DNA from: Bacteroidales bacterium UBA1217
GTDB taxonomy: Bacteria; Bacteroidota; Bacteroidia; Bacteroidales; P3
Assembly: GCA_002309335.1 (NCBI GenBank)
Contig: DBXH01000016.1
Location: 40,553 to 87,212, forward strand
Direction: 5' to 3'
DNA length: 46,660 nucleotides
Both the position numbers and the translations under genes were made by a program. Shown in pieces: positions 15,916 to 25,390 of this stretch (the first letter of the stretch is position 1; each line of letters opens with the position of its first letter). The notes beneath the pieces are model-generated. The model ran no database searches and was not told the DNA's origin. It saw only the letters and a program-made list of their open reading frames with translations.

Positions 15916-18225
15916 ATGGCGAAGAAGGACCGCATAACATCAAGAATGAAAGTAGGGATGCTTTTCCTGATTCTCGTTGGAGGATTTGGAATTGCTATAC
16001 TGTGGTCGACAATAAAGGTTATGTGGGTTGACGGCGACGAATGGAGGAAATATGCCGATGAGCTGAGCAAGGACTACAAGACAATGAAGGCCCACAGAGG
16101 CGACATCTACTCGTCGGACGGACAGGTGCTGGCCACTACGGTGCCCGACTGCGACCTGTATCTCGACTTCAGCCGCCATCCTGAACGCGATAAGCAAGGC
16201 AAGGTAAAATACAAAAAAGGCACGAAAGACACCCTTTTCACCACCTCCATAGTGGATTCGAACTACTACAAATATGTTGACTCTGTATGTATTATCCTGC
16301 ACGAAGCCTTCCCAGATTCGTCGGTAACGACGTTCCGCAGCATCCTAGACAGCGCCCGCTTCGGGAAAAAGATGAAGAAATACAGAGGTTGTGCAAAGAT
16401 AAAGCTGCACGTGCCCTATTCCGACTGGGACAAGATATGCAAGATGCCGGGATGGAGACACGGTGTGGTCAAAGAGCGCGAGGTGATAAAGGTGCGCAAC
16501 GGCGTCGAATACAGGGAACGCGAATCGGTGATACACGACACACGCTCACACACATACGGCAACTTGGCGGAGAGCTCGATAGGGTTCTACATCCCCAAGG
16601 AGAAGAGATACACTGGTCTGGAAGGATATTACGACTCGATACTTAGCGGCCACGACGGAAAGGTGCTTTGCCGCCGTTTGACCCGAGGCTCGTGGATACC
16701 TATGAGAAGCGGCGGAAACATTACGGTGTCGGATACTATCAGGACCGACTCGGTGCCCGGATTCCCTGTTATTGACGGTCAAAGTATTGTGGCCACAATC
16801 GACACAAGACTGCAGGACATTGCCCACTACTCGCTCGAAAAAGCGCTTACACGATACGGCAGCTCTGCAGGATGCGCAATTCTGATAGAGGCAGCTACGG
16901 GCAATGTGCTTGTCTGCTCGAGTCTGATACTTGACACCGCCGACAAGAGTGGCATAAAGTACAAAGAGATGCCCTACCGCAATGTGGCTGTGACCGACTT
17001 GTACGAGCCCGGCTCGATTTTCAAACCAGTGCTGCTGACGGCGATGTACAACGATCCGAGTTTCACCCTCGACACATCGATGCTGCTGCCTGTCGGCCAG
17101 AAGCGGTTCAGTATGAACAGTAAGGTAGTGATGGACCACGGCCTTCCCAACGCAATGTACCCGCTGTGGAAAGCTGTCGCCGTATCGTCGAATGTTGCCT
17201 TTTGCGAACTCGCCTGGCGTTTCTACGGGAGCCGCAGAGACAGCCTCTTTGCACAGGTGAGCCGCGTATTCCCCTTCAAAAACCTGGACCTTGACATTGT
17301 CAACGCCGAAAACAAATGCATCACCCACTCGCTCAGATATGACAACGACTTCCTGCGTTTCTGCTACGGATACATCACCGCTGTGTCGCCGCTGAGAATG
17401 GCCACATTCTACAACGCTCTGGCCAACAAAGGAAAGATGGTGAAACCGCGATTCTGCAAGGGTGTGATAGTAGATGGAGAACTTGAGGAACTGCCTGTTC
17501 AAGTGATAAACGAACATATCTGTTCCGAAAAAACAGCAGAGACGCTACGCGATATGCTGATAGGCGTGGTGGAGGAAGGTACAGGCGACAATATCAAGAA
17601 CGACACCTACGCAATAGCCGGCAAAACCGGTACCGCCGTTACATCGCCCAACGCACCGACCAGCAACGCCACTTTCGTCGGCTTCTTCCCTGCCGACAAA
17701 CCGAAATACACCTGTCTGGTGATGATGCGCGACATTAGGCTGTTCGGCCGTAACGCAGCACCGGTGTTCCAAGAAATTGCCGACTGTGTAGTTTCGCTCG
17801 ACAAGGAACTCGACTGTCGTCCGACAATGATGAAGCTTGGCGAGATAAAGAAAAACCAGAAAGGCAGCAAGGGAATGCAGTATACTTTGCCAACGGTGAC
17901 GAAAGCTCCGCAGGCCGAAGTAAGACTTGTGCAGAGACGGTTGGGGCTGGATCGCAGCAACGTGACCACCCAGTCGGTGTGGTGCACTTTCCGCGATGGT
18001 GTGGACAGCCTAAACCAGCGCGCCGAATATATAAAATATGACGCTCCGCAACGCCAGGTGCCCAACTGCTACGGAATGACGATAAAGGACGCCCTGCTGC
18101 TCTGCAGAGGACTCGGAATCGACGTAACCTTTGAGGGATACGGCAAAGTTGTGGAACAGACACCAAAAGCAAAGACTCCTATAACAAAAGGGATGCGGGT
18201 ACATCTGAAACTGAAAGCAAAATAA
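15916..18225 (+). CDS. ftsI: Division-specific peptidoglycan transpeptidase (PBP3/FtsI) with C-terminal PASTA domain
   Basis: A 769-residue class B penicillin-binding protein that cross-links septal peptidoglycan. One membrane helix lies near residues 12-33, followed by the pedestal domain beginning H-R-G-D-I-Y-S-S-D-G. The active site is S367-x-x-K370 (in P-G-S-I-F-K), S424-S-N426 and K570-T-G-T. The last 65 or so residues (V-P-N-C-Y-G-M-T-I-K-D-A) form a PASTA domain, common in Bacteroidetes FtsI. It works with FtsW (21548-22768) and FtsQL, encoded in the same operon. Length and motifs are complete. Confidence 0.95.
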   Translation: MAKKDRITSRMKVGMLFLILVGGFGIAILWSTIKVMWVDGDEWRKYADELSKDYKTMKAHRGDIYSSDGQVLATTVPDCDLYLDFSRHPERDKQGKVKYKKGTKDTLFTTSIVDSNYYKYVDSVCIILHEAFPDSSVTTFRSILDSARFGKKMKKYRGCAKIKLHVPYSDWDKICKMPGWRHGVVKEREVIKVRNGVEYRERESVIHDTRSHTYGNLAESSIGFYIPKEKRYTGLEGYYDSILSGHDGKVLCRRLTRGSWIPMRSGGNITVSDTIRTDSVPGFPVIDGQSIVATIDTRLQDIAHYSLEKALTRYGSSAGCAILIEAATGNVLVCSSLILDTADKSGIKYKEMPYRNVAVTDLYEPGSIFKPVLLTAMYNDPSFTLDTSMLLPVGQKRFSMNSKVVMDHGLPNAMYPLWKAVAVSSNVAFCELAWRFYGSRRDSLFAQVSRVFPFKNLDLDIVNAENKCITHSLRYDNDFLRFCYGYITAVSPLRMATFYNALANKGKMVKPRFCKGVIVDGELEELPVQVINEHICSEKTAETLRDMLIGVVEEGTGDNIKNDTYAIAGKTGTAVTSPNAPTSNATFVGFFPADKPKYTCLVMMRDIRLFGRNAAPVFQEIADCVVSLDKELDCRPTMMKLGEIKKNQKGSKGMQYTLPTVTKAPQAEVRLVQRRLGLDRSNVTTQSVWCTFRDGVDSLNQRAEYIKYDAPQRQVPNCYGMTIKDALLLCRGLGIDVTFEGYGKVVEQTPKAKTPITKGMRVHLKLKAK

Positions 18226-18240
18226 CAAACCAAAAAGAAA

Positions 18241-19701
18241 ATGAAACTGACAGATATATTAAAAGGAATTAAGTACAAAGCTTACTGCAACGGAAGCGAG
18301 TGCATCGCCGACAGTCGTAATATCGACAACGTAACGTTCGATTCGCGCAAGGTCGGTAAAGGCACTGTCTTTGTGGCGCAGAAAGGCGTGCACGTCGACG
18401 GTCACAACTACATCGATATGGCTATCGAGAAAGGTGCAGAGGCCATTATCTGTCAGGATTTGCCCGCCGAACAGCCCAAAAGCGTAATCTTCATACAGGT
18501 AGACAACTCCGACATAGCCTTGGGTATTGCCGCCGGCAACTTCTACGGCAACCCGTCACACAAGCTCCAGCTGGTTGGCATTACTGGCACCAACGGTAAA
18601 ACGACAACCGTAACCCTGCTACACAGAATGATGAGAGAGTGCGGTGTCAACGCAGGACTGATATCAACCATCGTGAACCGCATCAACGAGGAGGAGATTG
18701 CCGCCACCCACACCACTCCCGACGCCGTCGAACTGAACCGTCTGCTTGCAATGATGGTTGAGAAGGGCTGCGAATACTGCTTTATGGAGGTGAGCTCGCA
18801 CGCCATAGTGCAGAATCGCATAGCAGGGCTGAAATTTGCAGGTGCCATCTTCAGCAACATCACACACGACCATCTGGACTTCCACAAGACGATGGCAAAC
18901 TATATTGCAGCCAAAAAGCAGTTGTTCGACAGTTTGAGCGAGAATGCTTTTGCTCTGATAAACATCGACGACAAAAACGGTCGCGTTATGGTGCAGAACT
19001 GCAAGGCCAGAATCAAGACCTACAGTCTGCAAACCGTTGCCGACTATCGTTGCAAAATAATAGAAAGCACCATACACGGACAGCAGCTGGAGCTGAACGG
19101 AAAACAATTCTGGACTCCGCTGGTGGGCCGATTCAATGCTTACAATATCACAGCAATTATAGCCACCGCTATCCTGTGCGGATTCGACGAAGACGAGACT
19201 TTGCGCATCGCAAGCAACCTGCATGCGGCTCCCGGCCGGTTCCAGTATCTGCACGGGAAAGGCGTAACCGCAATCGTGGACTATGCCCATACACCCGACG
19301 CACTACAGAATGTGATAGACACAATAAACGAGGTACGCGAACTGAAGCAGAATCTGATTGTCGTTGTGGGCTGCGGTGGAGACCGCGACCCGCTGAAACG
19401 ACCCATAATGGCCCGCATAGCCGCCGACGGATGCAACCACCTGATACTTACATCCGACAATCCGCGAACAGAGAACCCCGACACCATCCTGGATCAGATG
19501 GAAGCAGGATTGACACCTGAAGAGAGGTCTAAGACCGTTCGCATAACCGACCGCCGACAGGCGATAAAGACTGCAACAATGATGGCCAGAGAGGACGACA
19601 TAATACTTATCGCCGGCAAAGGCCACGAGACCTATCAGGAAATCAACGGAGTACGTCACCATTTCGACGACTGCGAGGAAGTAAACAAATTGTTAAATTG
19701 A
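18241..19701 (+). CDS. murE: UDP-MurNAc-L-Ala-D-Glu:meso-diaminopimelate ligase
   Basis: A 486-residue ATP-dependent Mur ligase that adds the third residue of the peptidoglycan stem peptide. The ATP-binding motif G-I-T-G-T-N-G-K-T-T-T is near residue 115, the central motif is H-T-T-P-D-A, and the C-terminal D-N-P-R (406-409) within S-D-N-P-R-T-E-N-P is the signature of meso-diaminopimelate specificity. All three Mur ligase domains are present. It starts 15 bases after ftsI and ends 14 bases before mraY. Confidence 0.97.
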   Translation: MKLTDILKGIKYKAYCNGSECIADSRNIDNVTFDSRKVGKGTVFVAQKGVHVDGHNYIDMAIEKGAEAIICQDLPAEQPKSVIFIQVDNSDIALGIAAGNFYGNPSHKLQLVGITGTNGKTTTVTLLHRMMRECGVNAGLISTIVNRINEEEIAATHTTPDAVELNRLLAMMVEKGCEYCFMEVSSHAIVQNRIAGLKFAGAIFSNITHDHLDFHKTMANYIAAKKQLFDSLSENAFALINIDDKNGRVMVQNCKARIKTYSLQTVADYRCKIIESTIHGQQLELNGKQFWTPLVGRFNAYNITAIIATAILCGFDEDETLRIASNLHAAPGRFQYLHGKGVTAIVDYAHTPDALQNVIDTINEVRELKQNLIVVVGCGGDRDPLKRPIMARIAADGCNHLILTSDNPRTENPDTILDQMEAGLTPEERSKTVRITDRRQAIKTATMMAREDDIILIAGKGHETYQEINGVRHHFDDCEEVNKLLN

Positions 19702-19715
19702 AAACAGACTGAACA

Positions 19716-20969
19716 ATGCTATACTATCTATTCACTTGGTTAGACAAAACCTTTAATTTCCCGGGGGCAGGAGTTTTCCAATACATCTCCTTCCGGGCCG
19801 CTATGTCGGTGATCACATCGCTGGTCATAATGCTAATTTTCGGCAAGCCGTTCATCAAATGGCTGCGTAAAAAACAGATAGGCGAGACAGTGAGAGACCT
19901 GAAACTGGAAGGACAGAAAGAAAAAGAGGGCACTCCGACTATGGGAGGTCTTCTGATACTGGCAGCCATAGTGATACCCACGCTTCTCTTTGCTAAACTG
20001 GACAACATATATGTGCTTATAATGCTCGGCACAACCGTTTGGCTGGGATTGATTGGCTTTATCGACGACTACATCAAAGTGTTCAAGAAACACAAAGAAG
20101 GTCTGCGTGGCAAATACAAAATAATCGGTCAAGTGGTGCTGGGACTTGCTGTCGGCCTGCTGATTATGTATCACCCCGACATAACCATCAAGGAGACATC
20201 GTCGGTCGAATCATACGTTGCATCGCACAATGTGAACATCGAGGACAACTACGACAGAGCGAAGCGCGAGTTTTCGCAAGACCCTGTAAAATCGACAAAA
20301 ACAACCATTCCGTTTGTAAAAAGCAACGAGCTCGACTATGCCAAGATTGTCACCTGGATGGGCGACTGGGCAAATAACTGGGTGTGGCTGGTTTATGTAT
20401 TAATAGTGATATTCGTTGTAACCGCGACATCGAATGGAGCCAACCTGACCGACGGTATCGACGGACTGGCGACAGGAACGTCGGCCATCATCGGCTCAAC
20501 ATTGGCAATACTCGCCTGGGTGTCGGGCAATATCATATTTGCCAACTATCTGAACATAATGTTCCTGCCCAACATTGGAGAACTGGCGATATTCATCACC
20601 GCTTTTGTCGGTGCCACGTTGGGATTCCTGTGGTACAACACCCATCCAGCTGAGATATTTATGGGCGACACCGGCTCCTTGGCCATCGGCGGTATCATTG
20701 CCGTCTTTGCCCTCCTTATCCGCAAAGAGCTGCTTATCCCCATCCTTTGCGGAATCTTCCTGATGGAGAGTGTTTCAGTCATCATACAGACAACCCATTT
20801 CAAACGCACCAAAAAGAAATATGGTGAAGGACGACGGGTATTCCTTATGGCCCCGCTGCACCATCACTACCAGAAAAAAGGCATAAAAGAAGAAAAAATT
20901 GTAACCCGGTTCTATCTGATTGGTATCTTACTGGCAATAATCAGCATTGTAACCCTGAAACTTAGATAA
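19716..20969 (+). CDS. mraY: Phospho-MurNAc-pentapeptide transferase (lipid I synthase)
   Basis: A 417-residue integral membrane enzyme that transfers phospho-MurNAc-pentapeptide to undecaprenyl phosphate. It shows the motifs G-T-P-T-M-G-G near residue 70, F-I-D-D-Y-I-K, N-L-T-D-G-I-D-G-L-A-T-G, F-M-G-D-T-G-S-L-A-I-G-G and P-L-H-H-H-Y-Q-K-K-G. There is a soluble insert of about 45 residues (about 165-210, starting H-P-D-I-T-I-K-E-T), as usual in Bacteroidetes MraY. About ten membrane helices are visible. The next gene, 31 bases on, is the shortened MurD. Confidence 0.97.
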   Translation: MLYYLFTWLDKTFNFPGAGVFQYISFRAAMSVITSLVIMLIFGKPFIKWLRKKQIGETVRDLKLEGQKEKEGTPTMGGLLILAAIVIPTLLFAKLDNIYVLIMLGTTVWLGLIGFIDDYIKVFKKHKEGLRGKYKIIGQVVLGLAVGLLIMYHPDITIKETSSVESYVASHNVNIEDNYDRAKREFSQDPVKSTKTTIPFVKSNELDYAKIVTWMGDWANNWVWLVYVLIVIFVVTATSNGANLTDGIDGLATGTSAIIGSTLAILAWVSGNIIFANYLNIMFLPNIGELAIFITAFVGATLGFLWYNTHPAEIFMGDTGSLAIGGIIAVFALLIRKELLIPILCGIFLMESVSVIIQTTHFKRTKKKYGEGRRVFLMAPLHHHYQKKGIKEEKIVTRFYLIGILLAIISIVTLKLR

Positions 20970-21000
20970 AAACTTAACTCTGAATAAACATCTTTGAAAT

Positions 21001-21546
21001 ATGTACGAAGCATTAGCAACACAAGGTCGTGAAAGAGTCCATACCGGACTTGCCGGCATCGACAGTGCCAAATTGAAAAAACTGCGCAACACCCATTTGA
21101 AAGAGTGTTTCAATCTGATTGACGAGATGCGCCACAAACTAGAATTTGTAGCCCGCATAAAAGGCGTGTCGTTTATTGACGATGCAGCGTCGCGCAGCCC
21201 TCTCTCAACGTGGTACGCTTTGGAAACTATAGAAGGCAAAGTGATTTGGATTGCAAACGGCGCCGTCAACAGTATTCAGAAAGCTGCCGAGTTTAAACGT
21301 CTCAAAGCACTGGTTGAGAACAAAGTAAGAATGATTATATGCTTGGGCGACTGCTCACTGTATCAGACCGTGTTCGGCGATGTGGTGAAAAACATCATTC
21401 CCGTTCAGACCATCGGAGAGGCCATTAACAAAGCATTTTACAGCAGCGATGAGAATATGAAAGTCCTCTTCTCGCCGGCAGCTGAGAACGGTATCTCTTA
21501 CGAATCACAAGGAGAGTCATACAAACACGAAGTCAACGAATTATAA
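21001..21546 (+). CDS. MurD C-terminal-domain-only protein, probably non-catalytic
   Basis: A 181-residue protein in the exact dcw position of murD. Residues about 45-181 align with the third (D-Glu-binding) domain of MurD: H-K-L-E-F-V then G-V-S-F-I-D-D, S-T-W-Y-A-L-E, V-I-W-I-A-N-G, I-I-C-L-G and L-F-S-P-A. The N-terminal UDP and central ATPase domains are absent, and the 31 bases before the start hold no remnant. Key residues are also changed: N-D-S-K-A-T-N is D-D-A-A-S-R-S, G-G-x-x-K is N-G-A-V-N, and S-P-A-C-A-S-F is S-P-A-A-E-N-G. It therefore cannot be a working ligase alone. The frame is intact and ends one base before ftsW, so it seems to be kept, perhaps as a structural partner. A true MurD should be elsewhere. 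Confidence 0.8.
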   Translation: MYEALATQGRERVHTGLAGIDSAKLKKLRNTHLKECFNLIDEMRHKLEFVARIKGVSFIDDAASRSPLSTWYALETIEGKVIWIANGAVNSIQKAAEFKRLKALVENKVRMIICLGDCSLYQTVFGDVVKNIIPVQTIGEAINKAFYSSDENMKVLFSPAAENGISYESQGESYKHEVNEL

Positions 21547-21547
21547 A

Positions 21548-22768
21548 ATGTCACCGACAAAAACCAACATATCGCGCAAACTGCTCAACCCCTTCAAGGG
21601 CGACAAGGCTATTTGGCTAATATTCACAATATTGGTCATCATTTCACTTGTCTCTGTTTTCAGTTCGATAGGCTATTCCGCCATCATAACCCATACAACA
21701 CCGGAAAAGGCCTTTGTGCGTCATTCGCTTTTTGTCATTGTCACATTCATTACGGTAATATTGTTGTCGAATTTCAACTACCGCAGTTTCTCAAACCTTT
21801 CGTGGTTTGGATATCTGCTGTCGGTGGCGCTGCTTATAGCGGTTCTTGTGATTGGACACAAGACCAACGACGCCGGTTCAGGTATGAGCCGTTGGCTTAT
21901 GCTGCCTGGACATATTAAATTCCAGCCCTCAGAGTTGGCAAAGATAGTTGTGATTGTCTATCTGGCCCGCTTGCTGACACAGGAAAAAGACAATCTGAAA
22001 GAGTGGTCGACATTCCGCAACATATTAATACCCATTTTCATTATCATCGGCCTGATTGTATTTGACAACCTGTCAACCGCCCTGATTATCTTTGTTATAT
22101 GCTTCATTATGCTCAGGCTGGCACCCATAAACACAAAACATTGGCGTCTGACGATACTGGCACTCATCATTGTAGGAGCCATCGCACTTCCGTTCCTGTC
22201 TCGTTCCGGAACGTGGAGCACCCGTGTTGACAGATGGTTGCATTTCGACAGAACCGAGATTTCGCAAGAGTCGATGGCTAGAATGGCTGTTGCATCGGGC
22301 AAATTCTTCGGTGTCGGTGTCGGCTCCACAGTACAGGCACGACTGATGACACAAGCCAACAACGACTTTATCTATGCGATAATCATTGAAGAAACAGGTA
22401 TGCTGGGCGGGGCAGTTGTTTTCCTGCTTTATGTGTTTCTATATGTAAGATGTATAAAAATAGCACTGCGGTGCAAGGGTGATTTCGGGCGAATGACAGT
22501 AATTGGGTTAGGAACCCTGATCTTTATTCAGGCGGCGATACATATGAGTGTCTCGGTGGGTGCACTTCCAGTCACAGGACAGACCTTGCCCTTCATCAGT
22601 TCGGGAGGAACAGCCTATTTATGTATGGGACTGGCACTTGGGGTGATACAGGCTGTAGCCTACGACGTTAACAAAAACGAGGCAAAAGCAAAACTCAGCA
22701 CAGTTGCGTCCTCGGCAGAGGAGCCAACAGACATTATTGAACCAACAACACAAACGGAAGGAGAATAA
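21548..22768 (+). CDS. ftsW: Septal peptidoglycan polymerase FtsW (SEDS family)
   Basis: A 406-residue SEDS glycosyltransferase that polymerises lipid II at the septum with FtsI. Ten membrane helices are visible. Signature segments are P-S-E-L-A-K-I-V (about residue 128), D-N-L-S-T-A, D-F-I-Y-A-I-I-I-E-E-T-G-M-L-G-G and L-P-F-I-S-S-G-G-T-A near residue 350. The C-terminal 35 residues are a polar tail. The ATG at 21548 starts one base after the previous stop, so translation is coupled with the shortened MurD gene. It lies 5 bases before murG. Confidence 0.96.
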   Translation: MSPTKTNISRKLLNPFKGDKAIWLIFTILVIISLVSVFSSIGYSAIITHTTPEKAFVRHSLFVIVTFITVILLSNFNYRSFSNLSWFGYLLSVALLIAVLVIGHKTNDAGSGMSRWLMLPGHIKFQPSELAKIVVIVYLARLLTQEKDNLKEWSTFRNILIPIFIIIGLIVFDNLSTALIIFVICFIMLRLAPINTKHWRLTILALIIVGAIALPFLSRSGTWSTRVDRWLHFDRTEISQESMARMAVASGKFFGVGVGSTVQARLMTQANNDFIYAIIIEETGMLGGAVVFLLYVFLYVRCIKIALRCKGDFGRMTVIGLGTLIFIQAAIHMSVSVGALPVTGQTLPFISSGGTAYLCMGLALGVIQAVAYDVNKNEAKAKLSTVASSAEEPTDIIEPTTQTEGE

Positions 22769-22773
22769 TTAAA

Positions 22774-23898
22774 ATGAAAGTAATAGTCAGCGGAGGAGGA
22801 ACCGGCGGTCACATTTTTCCCGCCATCGCAATTGCAAACGCCGTCAAGAACAGATATTCTGACGCCGAGATCCTGTTTGTCGGTGCTGAAGGACGTATGG
22901 AAATGGAGAAAGTTCCAGCTGCAGGCTACACCATAAAAGGTCTGCCAATAGCAGGATTGCAGCGCAAACTGACTATCGGCAACATCATCAAGAACCTCCA
23001 GCTGCCTTTCAAGATGGCCAAGAGCCGTATTATGGTAAAGAAAATCATACGCTCTTTCCAGCCTGATATCGTTGTCGGTGTTGGCGGTTTTGCCAGCGAG
23101 CCCACCTTGAAAGCCGCTGCCGCTATGGGCTACCCTACCCTTCTGCAGGAGCAGAACTCCTATGCCGGACTTACAAACAAGATGCTCTCAAAATCAGCCA
23201 CCACCATCTGTGTTGCCTACGATGGTATGGAGCGATTCTTCCCAAAAGAAAAGATTGTCTTTACCGGCAACCCAGTGCGGTCAAGTATTGAAGATATGGA
23301 TGTTACAAAAGAGCAAGGTCGCGCTAATTTCGAATTGAGAAACGACAGCCGTGTAATACTCATTATTGGAGGAAGCCTCGGTGCACGAAGCATCAACCAG
23401 ATGATGCTCAAGAGTCTGCCTATGGTCGACGATCTGTTTGTAAAAAACAACATCCAAGTCGTCTGGCAAACGGGCAGTTATATGTATGACGAAGCTGTAG
23501 CTGCCGTTGTAAAAGCCAATGCCGGCGAGACGATAAAAGTCCACAAGTTTATTTCCCAGATGGATATGGCCTATGCAGCCGCCGACATAATCATTTCGCG
23601 CGCTGGCGCTATCGCCATCAGCGAACTCTGCATTGTAGGCAAGCCCATCATCCTCATCCCTTCGCCCAATGTTGCCGAAGATCATCAGACAAAGAATGCA
23701 CTTGCTCTTGTCGAAAAGGGAGCAGCCTTGATGGTTCGCGACAACGAATGTGGCGACACAGGACTGCAAACTGCAATCGACTTGATGGGCGATACCGGGC
23801 AACAGTCAGAGATGAGCAAAAACATCCTTAACCTTGCACGTCGCAAAGCCGCCGACCGCATCGTTGATGAAATCGAAAAAATACTAACTAAAAAATAG
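22774..23898 (+). CDS. murG: UDP-GlcNAc:lipid I N-acetylglucosaminyltransferase
   Basis: A 374-residue GT28 glycosyltransferase that makes lipid II on the inner face of the membrane. It has the N-terminal G-G-G-T-G-G-H-I-F-P-A-I-A-I-A loop, G-V-G-G-F-A-S-E-P, Q-E-Q-N-S-Y-A-G-L-T-N and the donor-binding segment S-R-A-G-A-I-A-I-S-E-L with the following I-P-S-P-N-V-A-E-D-H-Q-T-K-N-A. Length and motifs are normal. A block of CCTTTTAAACC-type repeats fills the 72 bases between it and murC. Confidence 0.97.
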   Translation: MKVIVSGGGTGGHIFPAIAIANAVKNRYSDAEILFVGAEGRMEMEKVPAAGYTIKGLPIAGLQRKLTIGNIIKNLQLPFKMAKSRIMVKKIIRSFQPDIVVGVGGFASEPTLKAAAAMGYPTLLQEQNSYAGLTNKMLSKSATTICVAYDGMERFFPKEKIVFTGNPVRSSIEDMDVTKEQGRANFELRNDSRVILIIGGSLGARSINQMMLKSLPMVDDLFVKNNIQVVWQTGSYMYDEAVAAVVKANAGETIKVHKFISQMDMAYAAADIIISRAGAIAISELCIVGKPIILIPSPNVAEDHQTKNALALVEKGAALMVRDNECGDTGLQTAIDLMGDTGQQSEMSKNILNLARRKAADRIVDEIEKILTKK

Positions 23899-23964
23899 AA
23901 CCCTTTTAACCCTTTAAACCTTTCAAACCTTTTAACCTTTTCAACCTTTCAAACCCCTTAAACA
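23899..23964 (+). repeat. Pyrimidine-rich leader repeat before murC
   Basis: Six or seven degenerate units of CCTTTTAACC/CCTTTCAAACC fill the space between murG and the murC start at 23971. The same type of string in the same orientation precedes the response regulator, ftsI, the corC-like gene and the flippase gene. Confidence 0.85.
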
Positions 23965-23970
23965 ATCATA

Positions 23971-25356
23971 ATGAATTACTACTTTTTAGGCATAGGAGGC
24001 ATAGGAATGAGCGCCATCGCGCGTTTCTTCAAGCAGAGCGGACACACTGTCAGCGGCTACGACCGTACTGAGTCGCCGTTGACCCGCCAGCTTGTCGAAG
24101 AGGGTATTCCAATCCATTACGACGACAACCCCGACCTCATTCCAGCCAATATCGACCTCACCATATACACTCCGGCTATTCCACAGGACAACAAGGAGTT
24201 TCAGCATTTGCAGCAGAGTGGCTGTCCTATGAAAAAGCGCTCGCAGGTGCTTGGCGAACTTACACGTGGCAAGAAATGCATTGCCGTCGCCGGTTCGCAT
24301 GGAAAAACTACCACAAGTGCTATGATTGCCTACCTGCTCAGTAAGTCAGACTTTGGCTGCTCAGCTTTCCTCGGCGGCATTTCCAAAAACTTCGACAGCA
24401 ATCTTTTGGTCAACACCGACAGCGAGTATATCGTTGTTGAAGCCGACGAGTACGACCGCTCATTCTTGCAGCTCCACCCCTACTTTTCGGTCATTACCGC
24501 CACCGATCCCGACCATCTTGACATCTACGGCACCCACGAGAAACTCATTGAGGCGTTCGAGCAATATGCCAACCAGACATCGCCCGACGGAGCGCTCTTT
24601 GTCAAAGAGGGACTCGTAGAGCACCATCACGACCACGAAGAAGAGGAAGAGCACCATTGTCACCATCTCCACATCGGCGAGGAAATCAAATGCTACACCT
24701 ACTCTGCCCGCTCCATCGAGCCCGACTATTACGCCATCAATGTGCGCAACTACAACGGCAACATCTATTTTGATCTCCGCACCCCCGGCAAGGTGCTCTA
24801 TGATTTGGAGTTGACCGCCTCTTGCCTCTACAATGTCGAAAACGCCGTTGCCGCTGCCGCCGTCGCCCTTTCTTGCGGCTTGGATGAATACCAGCTTCGC
24901 AACGGACTCAAGACCTTCCAAGGCATCCGTCGCCGTTTCGATGTACGCATAAAGAACAAAGATCTGGTCTATATCGACGACTATGCCCATCATCCAAAAG
25001 AGATTGCGGCAACCATTGAGTCAATCAAATACCTCTACCCCGACAAACGCATTGTCGGCATCTTCCAGCCACATCTCTATTCACGCACCAAAGACCTCGC
25101 CAACGATTTTGCAGAAGCGCTCAAGCCTTTGGACGAAATCATCCTTATGCCCATCTATCCCGCTCGTGAGAAACCCATACCCGGCGTCTCTTCAGGTATG
25201 ATTCTGCGCAAGATGGAAACGATGAACAAATACCTCTGCAGCGCCGACCAGGTCCCCGACCTTGTCGAAGCCCTATGCCCCGATGTCGTAGTCACTATGG
25301 GCGCCGGCGACATCGACCGCCTCGTACCCATCCTCGAACAACGCCTCACAGAATAA
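23971..25356 (+). CDS. murC: UDP-N-acetylmuramate:L-alanine ligase with a His/Glu-rich insert
   Basis: A 461-residue Mur ligase that adds the first L-Ala to UDP-MurNAc. It shows the N-terminal G-I-G-G-I-G-M-S-A, the ATP loop G-S-H-G-K-T-T-T-S (about residue 107), E-A-D-E-Y-D-R-S-F, G-I-R-R-R-F-D and D-D-Y-A-H-H-P. All three domains are present. At about residues 216-236 (24618-24680) there is a stretch of about 20 residues made almost only of His, Glu and Asp with one Cys. It lies where other MurC proteins have a short surface loop and could bind metal. The frame and later motifs are intact, so the enzyme should be active. Confidence 0.96.
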   Translation: MNYYFLGIGGIGMSAIARFFKQSGHTVSGYDRTESPLTRQLVEEGIPIHYDDNPDLIPANIDLTIYTPAIPQDNKEFQHLQQSGCPMKKRSQVLGELTRGKKCIAVAGSHGKTTTSAMIAYLLSKSDFGCSAFLGGISKNFDSNLLVNTDSEYIVVEADEYDRSFLQLHPYFSVITATDPDHLDIYGTHEKLIEAFEQYANQTSPDGALFVKEGLVEHHHDHEEEEEHHCHHLHIGEEIKCYTYSARSIEPDYYAINVRNYNGNIYFDLRTPGKVLYDLELTASCLYNVENAVAAAAVALSCGLDEYQLRNGLKTFQGIRRRFDVRIKNKDLVYIDDYAHHPKEIAATIESIKYLYPDKRIVGIFQPHLYSRTKDLANDFAEALKPLDEIILMPIYPAREKPIPGVSSGMILRKMETMNKYLCSADQVPDLVEALCPDVVVTMGAGDIDRLVPILEQRLTE

Positions 25357-25390
25357 AACAACCATAAATATAAAATATAAACTACCTCTA

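Noticed and set aside
20970..21000. A missing MurD N-terminus caused by a frameshift
   Set aside because: Only 31 non-coding bases lie between mraY and the short gene, so the first two domains are truly absent, not out of frame.
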